A stretch of 45,229 nt of DNA from Capniomyces stellatus (GCA_001661515.1 LUVW01000029.1:1-45229); one strand, 5' to 3'; shown: positions 22,517 through 34,149, counted from the first letter of the stretch. Numbers and translations: made by a program. Notes: generated by a model from the letters alone, not told the origin.

Positions 22517-24184
22517 TACTGGAATTCATTTAATGTTGTATCTTGACTGCTTTACAACTAAAGTTGAATTTAAGAGCAGGGTTTTGCTACAGTTTCCTAC
22601 TTTGAAACCAAATATAATTTAACGAGAACAGGCGAAAAAAAAGACATTTTTAGAAGTTTTGATTTGTTTTTCCTTCTTTTCACTCTTCTTTCCTTCTACC
22701 ACACTAACAAATACAACTCGATAATTTCTCGAAACTGATTCGACCTTTAAAAAAACAAAAAAACTATTGGCTATTGACTATTGGCTATTGGCTACTAAAC
22801 TCAGACCATGCCACTATCATTATATCATTTACAATACCATCTGTATGCTTGTGCCTTGATAGTGGTGTAACAGTGCAACTTGACTTTTCCAGCGACTGAT
22901 TTTTTTAATAGCCTTACAGGAGCCGCTAAAGAAAGTCATACACCCAGCTGAACTAGACAATGCCTCGAAACGATAATCTAGTCTGGCTTTCAAACAGTCG
23001 ATGTCGGGGTAGTTTGCAGACTATAATCGATCGATCAAATGGCAACAAATACTGTGTTTGTTGTGGGTGTTCTGCCTAAGCAAAATTCGGTGAGGTCGGA
23101 GATGATTGTGTTTCCATTTTAGCTTTTTGCTACGAAGTTATCAATATATTTTTGATCCGAATGACCTACCTGCACGCCACATCAAGTAACAAACCTGTTG
23201 AGGACAGATACTATATAAAATTTCTAGTGAATAAAAGCACATGATTTATTGGCAAAGTGTAGCCAGTCAATCAACATCAATCCAAAATAGTCGCGGTAAT
23301 AAGCGTGAAACTAGGACAAAAACACTAGCGAGTAAAAACATGATAACAATTTTCCAGTATTGACTGGTATTTGGTAATTCAAAGTAAATAGTTTCAAATC
23401 CGATTCCATTTTTTTTTGCACCTACTTGCTTTATTACTATGCCCGTTTATATTTTATTACTACGCTTGTGTATAATTTATTACTATGCTTGTTTATACTT
23501 TATTAATATAATTAACAAGCTTGCAATTTTGTCAGCACCAAATCATGTTGGACACAACAATTAATTAATAATTATAGTCAAAAATAGGCGAGAAATTCCA
23601 AACGCGCAGACTTTTTTTTTCTACTTGAATCATAAAAGAAAGCCAAGCTTTAATGAGGTAATAATAAAGTGTAAAAGCTGTTGGGAAATGTTTACTATAC
23701 AGCAGAGTGCATTGGCAAAACCTTTTTAGAACATATCAATCTTACCTAGCTTGTTAGTCTCCCGAAAGTGACTTCTAAGCTATTTTCTTGAGGAGAAAAT
23801 TTGGACTCTTCAAAGCGCAGTGATGCCTAAAAGCTGCTAAAAAAAAAAAAGGAACGTTCAATCGTTAATTACAGACCTCGCCAATAGGTTTGCCTTGTTT
23901 TAGTAAGGCAATTTGCTGAACATGAAGTAAAAGTAGGCTTTAAATGATCCATAGAATCGCCAAAACGACTATTTATAATGTAATGGTGAATATCAATTGG
24001 CTGTGATAGTAGTAAAACGATTCGGGGGAATTTAGTAATGGTATTAGGGGAATAGATTTAGTAATTGGACATAGTGGGAAACAATGTGAACGAAAATAGT
24101 CGGGTAATATGGAAAGAGTATTCAAAACTCATAGGAACAATAAAGGGATTTCAGTCATATGAATGGGAATTATCTGTTGCAAGA

Positions 24185-24300
24185 GTAGGAAAAAAAAAAG
24201 AGTATTTGAACAAGAAAAAAGAGTATTTGAATGGGAAAAAAAGAGAAAAGAGAAAAGAGAAAAGAGAAAAGAGAAAAGAAATAAAAAAGAGAGAAAAGTA
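24185..24300. repeat. AAAAAAGAGTATTTGAA / GAGAAAA tandem repeats
   Basis: Two copies of a 24-bp AAAAAAGAGTATTTGAA-containing unit, then about six GAGAAAA units. Purine-only on the + strand. Confidence 0.75.
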
Positions 24301-24774
24301 ACAAGCCTGTTGGAAAGACTCAACAAACTCTCTAGTGTTCAAAATTGAATTTTGTTTTCAATATTAGCCGATTCATAAATTCATTTATAAACCATACAAA
24401 CACGCCAAGCTTATCTGAGCCAGGATCCAAACAAGGCTATACAAACTATATACAATATACAAGGATCAAAATAGTTCAGCAACTTTCAGGTTGTTGGTTT
24501 GCAGCATCACAAAATAATACGAAACAGTACAAAGTAACGAAGGCAGGCTGAAGGCTAAACGTCACAGACAAAGCGGACGCATAAAGACAAATAAAACAAT
24601 AAAGCCCGCGTCTTCAACGGGGTTCATGGATAGCCACGAGATAGATATCCTACTTGAAGTTTTAAATTGATTGTAGTGATATCAACAAAAGCGCCGGTTT
24701 TTTACTCTGGTCCTTTTTTTTTATATCTACTACAAACGTTTTTCGACTTTATTAATTTGGTGTTTTAACCAAGA

Positions 24775-24786
24775 CTACTCGAGTAG
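24775..24786. promoter_or_regulatory. Second copy of palindrome CTACTCGAGTAG
   Basis: Perfect 12-bp palindrome 161 bp upstream of the PDK1 ATG, identical to the one at 13813-13824. A promoter-proximal position makes a transcription-factor site plausible. Confidence 0.4.
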
Positions 24787-24946
24787 CAGGGTTCAAAGAA
24801 CAAAGAAAGGCGGCAAAAAGAAAGAAAAAGAAAAAGAAAAGACGAACCTTCCAAAAACCAACAGTTTAAAGGGGGGAATTTTAGCAACAAATATAGCAAA
24901 CGAGAGAGAAAGGAAGCGGATAATATATAACAAGAAATAAAATAAA

Positions 24947-27576
24947 ATGTTGAGAGATAAACCAAGAAAAACAGATAACTGGGCAGATCTGCAGGCAGAG
25001 GCGGTACAGGTAGTAGTGGGATATAGAGAAAGCAATGTCGGAACTGAAGAGAATGTAGAAAGTAGATATTTTGGCAAGGATAACGATAGAGGTTATGAAC
25101 ACAATACGCTGAGAAAACATGGCGGAGATACCGATGCTCACAAGTACCACACTCGACCAAATATGAGTCGGGGGTTTGAAACGGATGCAGACACGTTGAA
25201 TAAGAGTGAATTGAGGCAGTTTTCCAAACAGGCAAAGGCGTACCCAAAACTGGGATCAGAGCCTTTACCACCACCGCCATTACCGCCAACAACAAAAAAG
25301 GTTAGTGACGCATTAAACGCAGCAGCAGCACAGTCGCCATACCCAGAAAGCAGAGACGGCGAGGCATATAAAGGCAAGGACCGCAACGAGACTAGGGCTG
25401 GGGTGAGCAGTAGACCAGAAGCAGACGATGGTTTAGACGGAGTAAATTCAAGAAAGCGAACGTTTAAAGATTTTCATTTTGGGAGAACGCTAGGAGAGGG
25501 GTCTTACTCTACGGTAAGTCTAGCAAGGAATTATACTGTGCAGTATAAGGCAGAATAATACATTGTACGACGATGACTGGACAAATATGCAAACTGTAGA
25601 CTATATTTATAAACGCAAACTTGTGTGTGTGTGTGTGTGTAACTTGTATTGAATAGGTTGTAGAGGCTACAGAAATAGCAACAGAAAAAGTATATGCAGC
25701 AAAAATACTAGACAAGAGGCATATTATTAAGGAAAAGAAGACCAAGTATGTAACTATAGAAAGAGATGTTCTGCATAGACTGCGGCATCCGTTAATAGTA
25801 AGGCTACATTATGCCTTTCAAGATACCCGAAGTTTATGTAAGTGGCTGAGCATATATGTAGATAGATCATTCATGGTGTCAAACTTGTAAAAGTATATCT
25901 GTTTTTGGACGTATATATATATATATATTTGGTTATTGTTTACGTTTGCATATATCCAACTCATTATTGACAATTGCGAATGTTTACAACATAGATTTTA
26001 TTTTGGACATTGCTGATAACGGAGAACTGTTAGGGTGGATAAGGAAGGTAAGTATGACGTGTTTTGACGTGTTTTGACATGTTTTGATTTGACTTGGTTT
26101 AGTTTGATTTGATTTGATTTGATTTGGTTTGATTTGATTTGGTTTGACGTTAATTAATGTTCGCCAAGAACGGTATTAAAAGTGATAATATTGATTGTAG
26201 TTGGGGGGATTGTCAGAGAAATCATCACAGTTTTACCTGGCAGAGCTTGTAATGGCAATAGAATATATGCACAACAACAATGTCATTCATAGGGATTTGA
26301 AACCAGAAAAGTAAGCAATTATATCATAGATAAAAATGGAACTGAACCAGTGTTGCAGATTCGATTATGGTGAGTTGGACTATATGAGACCCAACTAATG
26401 ATTGGTGGATATCTGATTGTTTAAATGCGAATTAGCATATTGCTGAGTGGGGATATGCACATAATGGTCACGGATTTTGGGACAGCGAAAATAGTTGAGG
26501 ACAAAGGGATGGAAGAGGCAAAAAACAGAAGCAACTCGTTTGTAGGAACAGCAGAGTATGTTTCGCCAGAGCTGCTGATGGATAAAGAAGCAGGAACAAG
26601 CTCGGATATTTGGGCACTAGGATGTATTGCCTACCAGCTGCTAGCAGGCCGGCCGCCATTTAAAGGCACAAACGAGTACCAGACATTCCAAAAGATTCTG
26701 AAAAACGAGTACGAGTTTCCACCACACTTTTCAGAGGCGGCAAAAGACTTGATAAAGAAAATATTGATTCTGGATCCAAGCATGAGGCTGGGCTCACATC
26801 CAGTCAACGGGATCAGAGACTTGAAGTCGCACAAGTTTTTCAAGGGGATTGACTGGGAGAACCTGCTTGACCAGAGACCTCCGCCAATGGAAGGGCTGCT
26901 AGGTTCTGGAAACGAATATGTCTCCAGCCAACCAAAGCACGAAGACGAATTTATCGACCACTACAGCCAAATAAATGACTATTCAACCCCCGAAATTCCC
27001 GAGATTCACAGGACAAATCAGTATAAGGCCAGCTATGTTGGCAATGAGTCCAGCGATCCGCTGTTTCATGGAAGCGTTGTGGGAAGCGTTGTGGGTTTAG
27101 GCATTGGAGTGGGGATTGGAGTGGGAGTTGGGATGAACAGTAGCTATGATTTGGCATCCAGCAAAAATTGTCTGATATCTAGTAAAACAAACGCTACGGT
27201 ACTAAATTCCGAAAAACACAACACCAACACCAAACATACCAACATTGGTGACAGTGTACACAGCAAAAATAACAAAGCTGCCTATAATGGCGAAGCGCTG
27301 GTACAAAGTATAAACACTGGCGCATTTGACGCAAACGACCCAAGTGTCGATGGGCGAATCACCCCACTAATAAACGTCTTTTCAAAGAACTCAACAAGCA
27401 GTCCGTTTGAGTCTGTTCAGACGAACAACAGTCATAATCTGCAGCAGCAGAACATGGACCTCTATAACAATTCGTTGCGGATGCCCAGAAAGCCTTATAA
27501 GAAACAATCCTCCGTTTACGAAATCATAAGAACTGTATTGTTCTGTGGGTTATGTTCGGGGTCTAGAAGCTCCTGA
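24947..27576 (+). CDS. PDK1: 3-phosphoinositide-dependent kinase 1 homologue (Pkh/Ksg1)
   Basis: AGC master kinase that phosphorylates the activation loop of other AGC kinases. Five exons: 24947-25513, 25657-25837, 25995-26047, 26201-26310, 26436-27576; 683 aa, phases all consistent. A low-complexity N-terminus is followed by the kinase domain from about 172 ([15 protein letters not shown]). Key residues: Lys205 (VYAAK), Asp299 (HRDLKPEN), Asp317 (DFG), and Ser338 in [16 protein letters not shown], which matches the PDK1 autophosphorylation site. [15 protein letters not shown] is also PDK1-specific. In the PIF-pocket strand the human Thr148 position is Ala (HYAFQD), with Gln kept. After about residue 440 the tail is disordered, with a GVGIGVGVG run, and I see no PH domain, so membrane recruitment may differ. 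Introns are 125-157 bp; intron 1 has a GT microsatellite, intron 3 GATTT repeats. Confidence 0.93.
25620..25641. repeat. (TG)n microsatellite in PDK1 intron 1
   Basis: About ten TG units lying 15 bp before the splice acceptor at 25656. Confidence 0.9.
26090..26148. repeat. (GATTT)n-type pentanucleotide repeat in PDK1 intron 3
   Basis: Degenerate GATTT/GGTTT units fill the middle of the 153 bp intron 26048-26200; preceded by three GTGTTTTGAC-like units. Confidence 0.8.
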
Positions 27577-27630
27577 TATATATATATACATATAATATAT
27601 ATACTACTTACTTTGTACTTGTTGATACTT

Positions 27631-27685
27631 TTTTTTTTTTTTTTTTTTTTTTTTNNNNNNTTTTTTTTTTTTTTTTTTTTTTTTT
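27631..27685. other. Poly-T run with six-N assembly gap
   Basis: About 24 T, then NNNNNN at 27655-27660, then about 25 T. It marks an unresolved homopolymer in the assembly; the true length is unknown. Confidence 0.95.
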
Positions 27686-30199
27686 CCTTGAAAATTTTAC
27701 TTGAACATGTCAATTTTGTTTGTTTTGATTCTCTCTTTTTTGATAGCCTTAATTGTACGGTCTTTTTTTTTTAGGCTTTTGGTTCTTGGTTTTCGTTGCT
27801 CAAAGCAGGTCAGATGAGGACAAACAAACGATCTGCCAAAAATAAATTGTCAAAAACGAAATAAACTTTGATAATCCCATTGTACTTGTGACCTGTGTTT
27901 AAGCAAATCCCTAGAGGCTTTTTTATTTTATTGATTTTATTTTTAGTTTTTTACTTTGTGATATTATTTTACTTTAAATTCTTCACCCTCCGGCACACCT
28001 TCCAAACACTTTATCTGCTTGTGGGTTGTAGGATTGGATTTGTCAAGTCTGGTGTAACATGGTTTACAACGGTAGCATGCATTTAAGCTTCAGTTTGACC
28101 AACTAGGAAATATATATGGAATACCATTTGTAAGTGGGCTGGATATGGAAGCAAATTGGTAATGTGAGCTTTGTATATGGGTGGAAGTAAACTGTGCTGA
28201 TTGCTAAATGGCACCAGTATACGAATACCCCAAACTTATACTATTTTAGTACTGGCCTGAGGTTGTACAAGAACGCAGAAAATTGGATTTACCTACAGCT
28301 TGGTTGGCAAAGTCCGGTGAGTTTGTCGAGTGCAGCAGTCTATTAACGCCATAAAATTACTTGTGAATGAAGGGAGGGTGAGGGAATGTAGCGTTGGTCC
28401 AAATAACGAAAATGGGGCAGGGCTGAAAGCGTAGACATTTCTGGTTAGCTGGACTTGATCATTGAGCCTATATGGGCAATTGGGCAAGGACGTGTATTTA
28501 GACTAAATGCGTTGCATTTTAAAGGCAGAAAAACATTTATGCTTTGCAATATCAGTTACTGGGATTACTACCTCGGTTATTAAATGTGTTTCCATGTATG
28601 GGAAAGTTTGATTGCAAACCATAACACAAAATTCCGCTGTTTTACATGAGTTAAATTGTAATTTTAGCTGTGAAGCTTTAAAACATTAAGAAAAATGCAA
28701 TGTACTATAAATATACTGTTTAGAATTAGGCAATATTGGAAAGAATAAATCAAAATTAATGTAGACATAAACGTACGGGAAGAGTAAAATGGTAATAGTG
28801 GGAATTTTAGAGCTGACTGTGTTACGGGATGTGAAAAGTTGAAAAAAACTATACGGACATATAAAGAGTATCACCAAATTGATCAATGGAAGGTACGATT
28901 GTAGATAGAAGAACACAAACCAAAACCAGCGCTTGGCTGTGAAATAACTTTTATAGTAAAACGGAAGGCTTGTGAAGTTGGGTGCAGAATTGGGGCAATG
29001 TTAAAGAGCTGTTGGTGGGGAGTAGGGGATAGGTGCGGTATGATGGAAGCAAAGTTGGGTATATGCAAATACAATCTTGAAAAAAAAAACATTTATGTAA
29101 TGCTGAGTTTGTGATGCAGAGCAAAGCTCCAAGGACGCTGAAAGACCAAGAGAAAGTGGGATAAATGCGATGCACAATGTTTGCTAAATAAAGAAAAATG
29201 GCAGAATTGAAGGTGAAAAAGGTAAAAAAGAAGCAAAATTGGAATACAAAATAAACTAAAAAAGGAAAATTAGCCAATTGGTTGATAGGAGCACAAGCAC
29301 ATAAGGTAATGGTGTTATAAATAGTGCAAATTAGAGAAAATTAAAAAAATTACAAAAAAAAGGAAAAAGGAAAAAAGGAAAAAGGAGAAAAGGAGAAAAG
29401 GAGAAAAGGAAAAAGGAGAAAAGGAAATCCATCCCATAGGTAAAGAAAAGTATTGAGCTAATAACAAACATAGTGGAAAAAAGGAAACTAGGAAAATGCG
29501 AAAAAAAAAAAAAGAAAGGAAAAATGGTTGAAGCATCGAGGAAATGTGGTTTGAAAGTTGAATCTATATAAATTAGCAACCAAGAGTTGGAGGAGGGAAG
29601 GGCGAAAAGTAGAAGAAATTCGAGATGAAATTTATAATAGGCAAGGGACCAATTTGTTACTGTAATTGTAAAGACAATTAGGGTAGGGCGAGAAATGAGA
29701 AAGAGGAATTAAATTGATTTGAACTAGTAATTGGGACATTTAATATTAAAAAAAAGAAGCGGTAAAAGGTACAAATTGTAAAAGTAGAAATTAAACCTGA
29801 TTAGCAGCTTATAATTGAGCGAAAAATAATAGTGTGTAATATATGAATGAGCCGTTTTCAGAGTTCTATTGAATAAAGAGTGAAACCGAGAAATTAAAAG
29901 CGAGGAAACAAAGGCAGGGTAAAAAAAAACAAGAACTATAGCAAAAAGGATCTAGTTACAGGCTATAAACAAGAGGAACAAGTGAGGGAGAAAAGCTACG
30001 ACAGGAATTGAAAGGAATTAGAAATCTGGAGTAGAACTATAAAAATAAAAAAAGATAGCAGATATAAACGAACTTGGGAATAAATATAAAAAAGTGCAAG
30101 TGAGGGCACAAGAACACAAATAGGGAGAATAGTAGGAGGAGATTAAAAAAAAAAAAAAGTAAAGGCTTGAAGCTATTGTGGAGAGTTCTAAAGGGAATA

Positions 30200-30210
30200 C
30201 TACTCGACTA
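30200..30210 (+). promoter_or_regulatory. Near match to the CTACTCGAGTAG palindrome
   Basis: CTACTCGACTA lies 450 bp upstream of the YAK1 start. The left half-site matches the two perfect palindromes; the right half is changed. Confidence 0.2.
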
Positions 30211-30660
30211 AAGTGTATTGAACGAAGGAAAAGAAAGAAGAAGAAAAAGCAAAAGAAGCCACTTTGTCGGCAAGTAGAGCAGATTTATGCAAATATAGAG
30301 AACGAGACGTAAGAATAAGCAGAAGCTGGGGGTAGCACAAAGTGTGTGCTGCAAAGAGACTTGAAACTCGAATCCAAGCCAAGTAGGCAAGAAGCGAAAC
30401 AAGCAGGTTAAAATTAAGAGGAAGGGGAGGGGTGACAGCGATAGAAAGAGTGGCACGTAGGTATATATGTGTATGAGCTTATAAGGTAAGTCGGGGGGAG
30501 GGAGGTAGGGAAAGTAAAGAGAAAGGCAGAAATAGGCAAAATAATAAAGGAAGATTGAAATAATAAAGAAAGATTGAAACGGATAAATAAATTTAGGGGA
30601 AAAGGTAGTAAAGAAAGAGTAAATGAGAGAGAAAGGACAAGGGGAAATAGATAGAGAGCA

Positions 30661-30854
30661 ATGAATTTCCAAGAGGTGAAAAAAGGGGAGAATCCAAGAT
30701 TCTACTCGGAGGATATGAGTTCCAAGAAGGAACAACTTTATGGGAGCGCGGTGGGAATTGATATGGGTATGGATTCGGAGCTGAGAATGAGGAAGGGAAT
30801 GGGGATGGGGATGAACAATGTTGGGCTAAATGTGGATATGGATATGAATATGAA

Positions 30855-30902
<48 letters not shown>

Positions 30903-32514
30903 GCTGGGACTGGGAATAGGGCTGGGGTTGGGACTGGGAATGAATGCAGAGGATCAAGAGTTTAGTTTTGCGGACGGGGCTTTGAAGAGTAGGTTTGAGC
31001 AAGGAAATAAGTATACGAGTTTACAGGGGAGCAAGAATGAGCGAGAAAGAGATAGAGATAGAGAACTTGAGTTTGAGGCAGAAAGGAAAAAGTATATGGA
31101 AGTTGAAGAGAGAAGAAAGTTGGAAAATGGCAACAATAACAATAATAATAGTATTAAAGGTAGTTGTGGCGTTGAAAATGTGAAAAAACATAGTGTAGGA
31201 TTGGGAGGATTGGGACAGGAATATAATTACGAGATTGGAGTTAAAATTGGAGCTGAAGAGGAAACAAATAATAAAAGAATAGAAAGGGAAAGGGAAAGGG
31301 TGATGCCAAGGGTCAGGGCAAGGGCTGGGACTGTTGGAGTTGGAGTTGGAGTTGGAGTTGGAGTTGGAACTGGAAGTGATAAAGTGGAAAGTAGACACGG
31401 TAACAATAACAATAACAATAACAGCAATGGTAACAATAACGGCAACAAGTGGGGTACAAAGATTCAGCGGATGCAAGGAGGATGTTTAAGTGAAAGTAAC
31501 AACGAAATCAACAAATACAACAACTATACTAGTAATAATAATAATAATAATAGTAATATTAATAGTAATAGTGGTTGGGATAATGAAGGTATGGTTATGG
31601 GGTATGATTATAATCCAGAGTTAAGGGAAAGTATCAAGAACAAGATAATTGGGAATAGAGAGCATTTAAATAATCCGATAGTACGATATATGGAATTGGA
31701 AGAGAATAAAGATGCGAATAAAGTAAATGGAGGTAAAAATATAAAGTATTACGAAGCCAAACGAGTAGGAATAATAGTACAAGTAGACGAAAAAGAAGAA
31801 AGTAGAGAGAGGGAAAGAGAAGATGGAGAGAGAAAAGAAGGAGAAAATAGAGAAAATAGAGAAAAGTCACATGTAGTGAATATGGCAGGGTTGATGATTA
31901 GCAATAACGGAAATAGTAACAACTACAAGAGTTTGTTGGACAAGGAATTGAGAATAGATACAAAATTGGGCTATAACGATGCGGATATTATTAGGGGAGT
32001 TGGTGGGGGAATTGGCGGGGGAATTGGGGAGAGTAACCGGGCAATAAGTAGTGGTAGTTTGATTAATCCATTTTCGCAAGTTAGTTTAGACAAGAAACAA
32101 GGAAGAAGTCAGAGTTTAAGTCCAGGATCAGAATCAGAATCAGAATCAGAATCAGAATCAGAATCAGAATCAGAATCAGAATCATCAACAACATCAACAA
32201 CAAATACAAATACAAATACAAAAGAGTTTAAATTACCAAATCAAGCATCAAGAGACAACAACAACAACAATACTAGTACCGTTAATAATAATGTATTACA
32301 AGTGTACTCGGTTGATACACCAACATCAAATACAAGTAGAAATAGAAATAGAAATAGAAATATGAATATGAATATGAATATGAATGAAAAAGTAGATTTG
32401 AATGTGGACACGAATATGGGATTAGGAGGAGGAGGAGGAATGGGATATTCACCACAAATAGCAATGAATGTGACACCAGAAATAGGAGGATTAGGACATG
32501 GACATGGATATGGA

Positions 32515-32555
<41 letters not shown>

Positions 32556-34071
32556 ATATAATAGAATAGAGAATAAAGAAGAGAATTACCAAAAGGAATA
32601 TTTACAGCATAGACAGAAACGAAAGAATATGACACGAGCAAGAAACAGAGGATTTACAGTTGGAGGAGGAGGAATAGGAATAGGACAGCAAAGTCCGATT
32701 ATAGCAGAGTGGGAAAATAGAGAAAATAGAGAAAATAGAGAAAATAGAGAAAATAAAGAAAATAGAGAAAAGAGAGAAAAAGAGTATGATGGACATATAA
32801 AAATGGAAAGAAAAGAAATAAAAGAGAATTGGGGGAGTAAAGGAATAGTGAAGAGTAAAACGGTGGGATTAGTAGAGTTGTATAGTGGGTGTAGAGAAGA
32901 GTTTAGATATGGGCAAGATATGCGACCGAGAAGAGTGTTGACAAAGCCGAGTGTTGGAGTATTGAATGGAGGATTTGACAATGAAAATAGTGATTATATA
33001 TTGTATGTAGATGATGTAATAAGAGAAGAAAAGGGAAACGAATTTGTGATAATAGATAGTTTGGGTAGTGGGACGTTTGGGCAAGTAGTAAAGTGTATGA
33101 ATGTGAAAACAAAAGAGTTGGTAGCAATCAAGGTGATCAAGAACAAGGAGGCGTATTACCAGCAGAGTATTGTAGAGGTGGAAATGTTGAGTCGGTTGAA
33201 CACAAGAAACACCAAAAACGATAAAAACGATAAAAACGATAAAAACGATAAAAACGATAAAAATTTATTTGTCCAGTTGAAACACCATTTTGTGTTCCGA
33301 AACCACCTGTGTCTAGTCACTGAGCTGCTGGGACTCAACCTGTACGAGCTGATCAAGCAGAACAAGTACCGTGGCCTGCCTCTATCTGTGGTGCGCAGTC
33401 TGGCAGTCCAGATGCTCGATTCTTTGTGCATTCTCAAATCTGCCAAAATCATCCATTGTGATCTCAAACCCGAAAATGTTCTTCTACAATCCACTTGTGC
33501 TCCTGCTGTTAAAATTATCGACTTTGGCAGTGCCTGCTTTGAGAACCGTCCCATCTTCACCTACATCCAAAGCCGTTTCTATCGCTCCCCTGAGGTCCTC
33601 CTTGGCCTGCCCTACGACTGTATGGTCGACATGTGGTCTCTTGGCTGTCTTCTTGCTGAACTCTTTCTTGGTCTCCCCTTATTCCCAGGCTCAAGCGAGT
33701 ACAACCAAATGGATCGTATTGTCCAACTCCTCGGCCCCCCTCCTCTCCACCTTCTCTCCAGTGCCTCCCGCACCCTCTCTTACTTTACCCCCAACTCTAC
33801 CAACTCTCACTACTCTATGATTTCTAATCCTAATTTCATCTTTACTTTTTCCAACAACAACAACAACAACAACAACAAATTACAATCTCTCTTTCTCAAC
33901 AACAACATCAATAATATTCCCGTTCTTATCAATTCTCCAGACTATTATTCTCGTCTTCTCTTTGCTGACTTTATTTCTAAACTACTCGCATTTGACAAAT
34001 CTATTAGATTATCTCCTTCTGATGCTCTTAATCACCCTTTTATCTCCAATATTCATTTACCATCTCCTTGA
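30661..34071 (+). CDS. YAK1: Yak1 family dual-specificity (DYRK) kinase
   Basis: Nutrient/stress-responsive kinase that in yeast antagonises growth under PKA control. Single exon of 1136 aa. Residues 1-790 are almost wholly low complexity: MG (about 66-80), GVGVGV (about 226-240), Asn runs, SESESE, NMNMNM, GYGYGY (about 617-630), ENRENR. The kinase domain begins near 799 (IIDSLGSGTFGQVVK). Key residues: Lys824 (VAIK), Asp934 (HCDLKPEN), Asp954 (DFG) and Tyr968 in FTYIQSRFYRSPEVLLG, where the first Tyr of the YxY motif is Phe but the autophosphorylated second Tyr is kept. LNLYELIKQN and LFPGSSEYNQ are Yak1-specific. A KND repeat (about 853-867) replaces the variable loop after helix C, and an Asn run lies in the C-lobe. 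Codon composition switches midway through the domain. It ends 78 bp from the convergent DCP1 stop. Confidence 0.93.
30858..30938 (+). repeat. GGGTAT array with G-quadruplex pattern, read as Met-Gly
   Basis: Fourteen runs of three or more G in 81 bp, the first eight spaced by TAT. It is translated as MGMGMG, then GLGLGIG. The pattern meets the usual G3N1-7 quadruplex rule on the mRNA-like strand. Confidence 0.9.
32490..32557 (+). repeat. GGGTAT array read as Gly-Tyr
   Basis: Six GGGTAT units with flanking GGATAT and GGACAT units, translated GHGHGYGYGY. It is the same DNA unit as at 30858 but in another frame relation. Confidence 0.9.
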
Positions 34072-34149
34072 TTATTATTGTATACTATTTATTATCTATT
34101 TATTTTATATATATTTATTTATTATTTATTATTTCAATTAAAATCATTT
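34072..34149. terminator. 78-bp convergent YAK1/DCP1 gap
   Basis: AT-rich (TATTTATTATTTATT-like) sequence between two facing stop codons. Both mRNAs must take their polyadenylation signals from here or inside the other gene, so their 3' ends probably overlap. Confidence 0.5.

Larger units (their letters stand above)
22517..24946. other. Intergenic region between FAM32A and PDK1
   Basis: 2.4 kb holding the divergent promoters of FAM32A (-) and PDK1 (+). It contains a TATTGGCTATTGAC-type short repeat (about 22760-22800), a GAGAAAA array (about 24190-24300), and the CTACTCGAGTAG palindrome at 24775-24786. Lys/Glu-rich open frames around 24065-24348 come from the GAGAAAA repeat and are not genes. 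Confidence 0.55.
27577..30660. other. Intergenic region with assembly gap and purine-rich leader of YAK1
   Basis: Right after PDK1 is a poly-T run with six N. From about 28.7 kb to 30.66 kb the + strand is strongly purine-rich (long G/A runs, few C), continuing without a break into YAK1. The minus-strand frames here (Phe/Ser/Leu-rich) are just the complement of that bias. It may be a long YAK1 5' leader. No other gene recognised. Confidence 0.5.

Noticed and set aside
24065..24348. Lys/Glu-rich frames before PDK1
   Set aside because: Arise from GAGAAAA repeats; no homology signal.
30208..30735. 175-residue minus-strand frame upstream of YAK1
   Set aside because: Complement of the purine-rich tract (Phe/Ser/Leu/Pro only); overlaps the YAK1 start.
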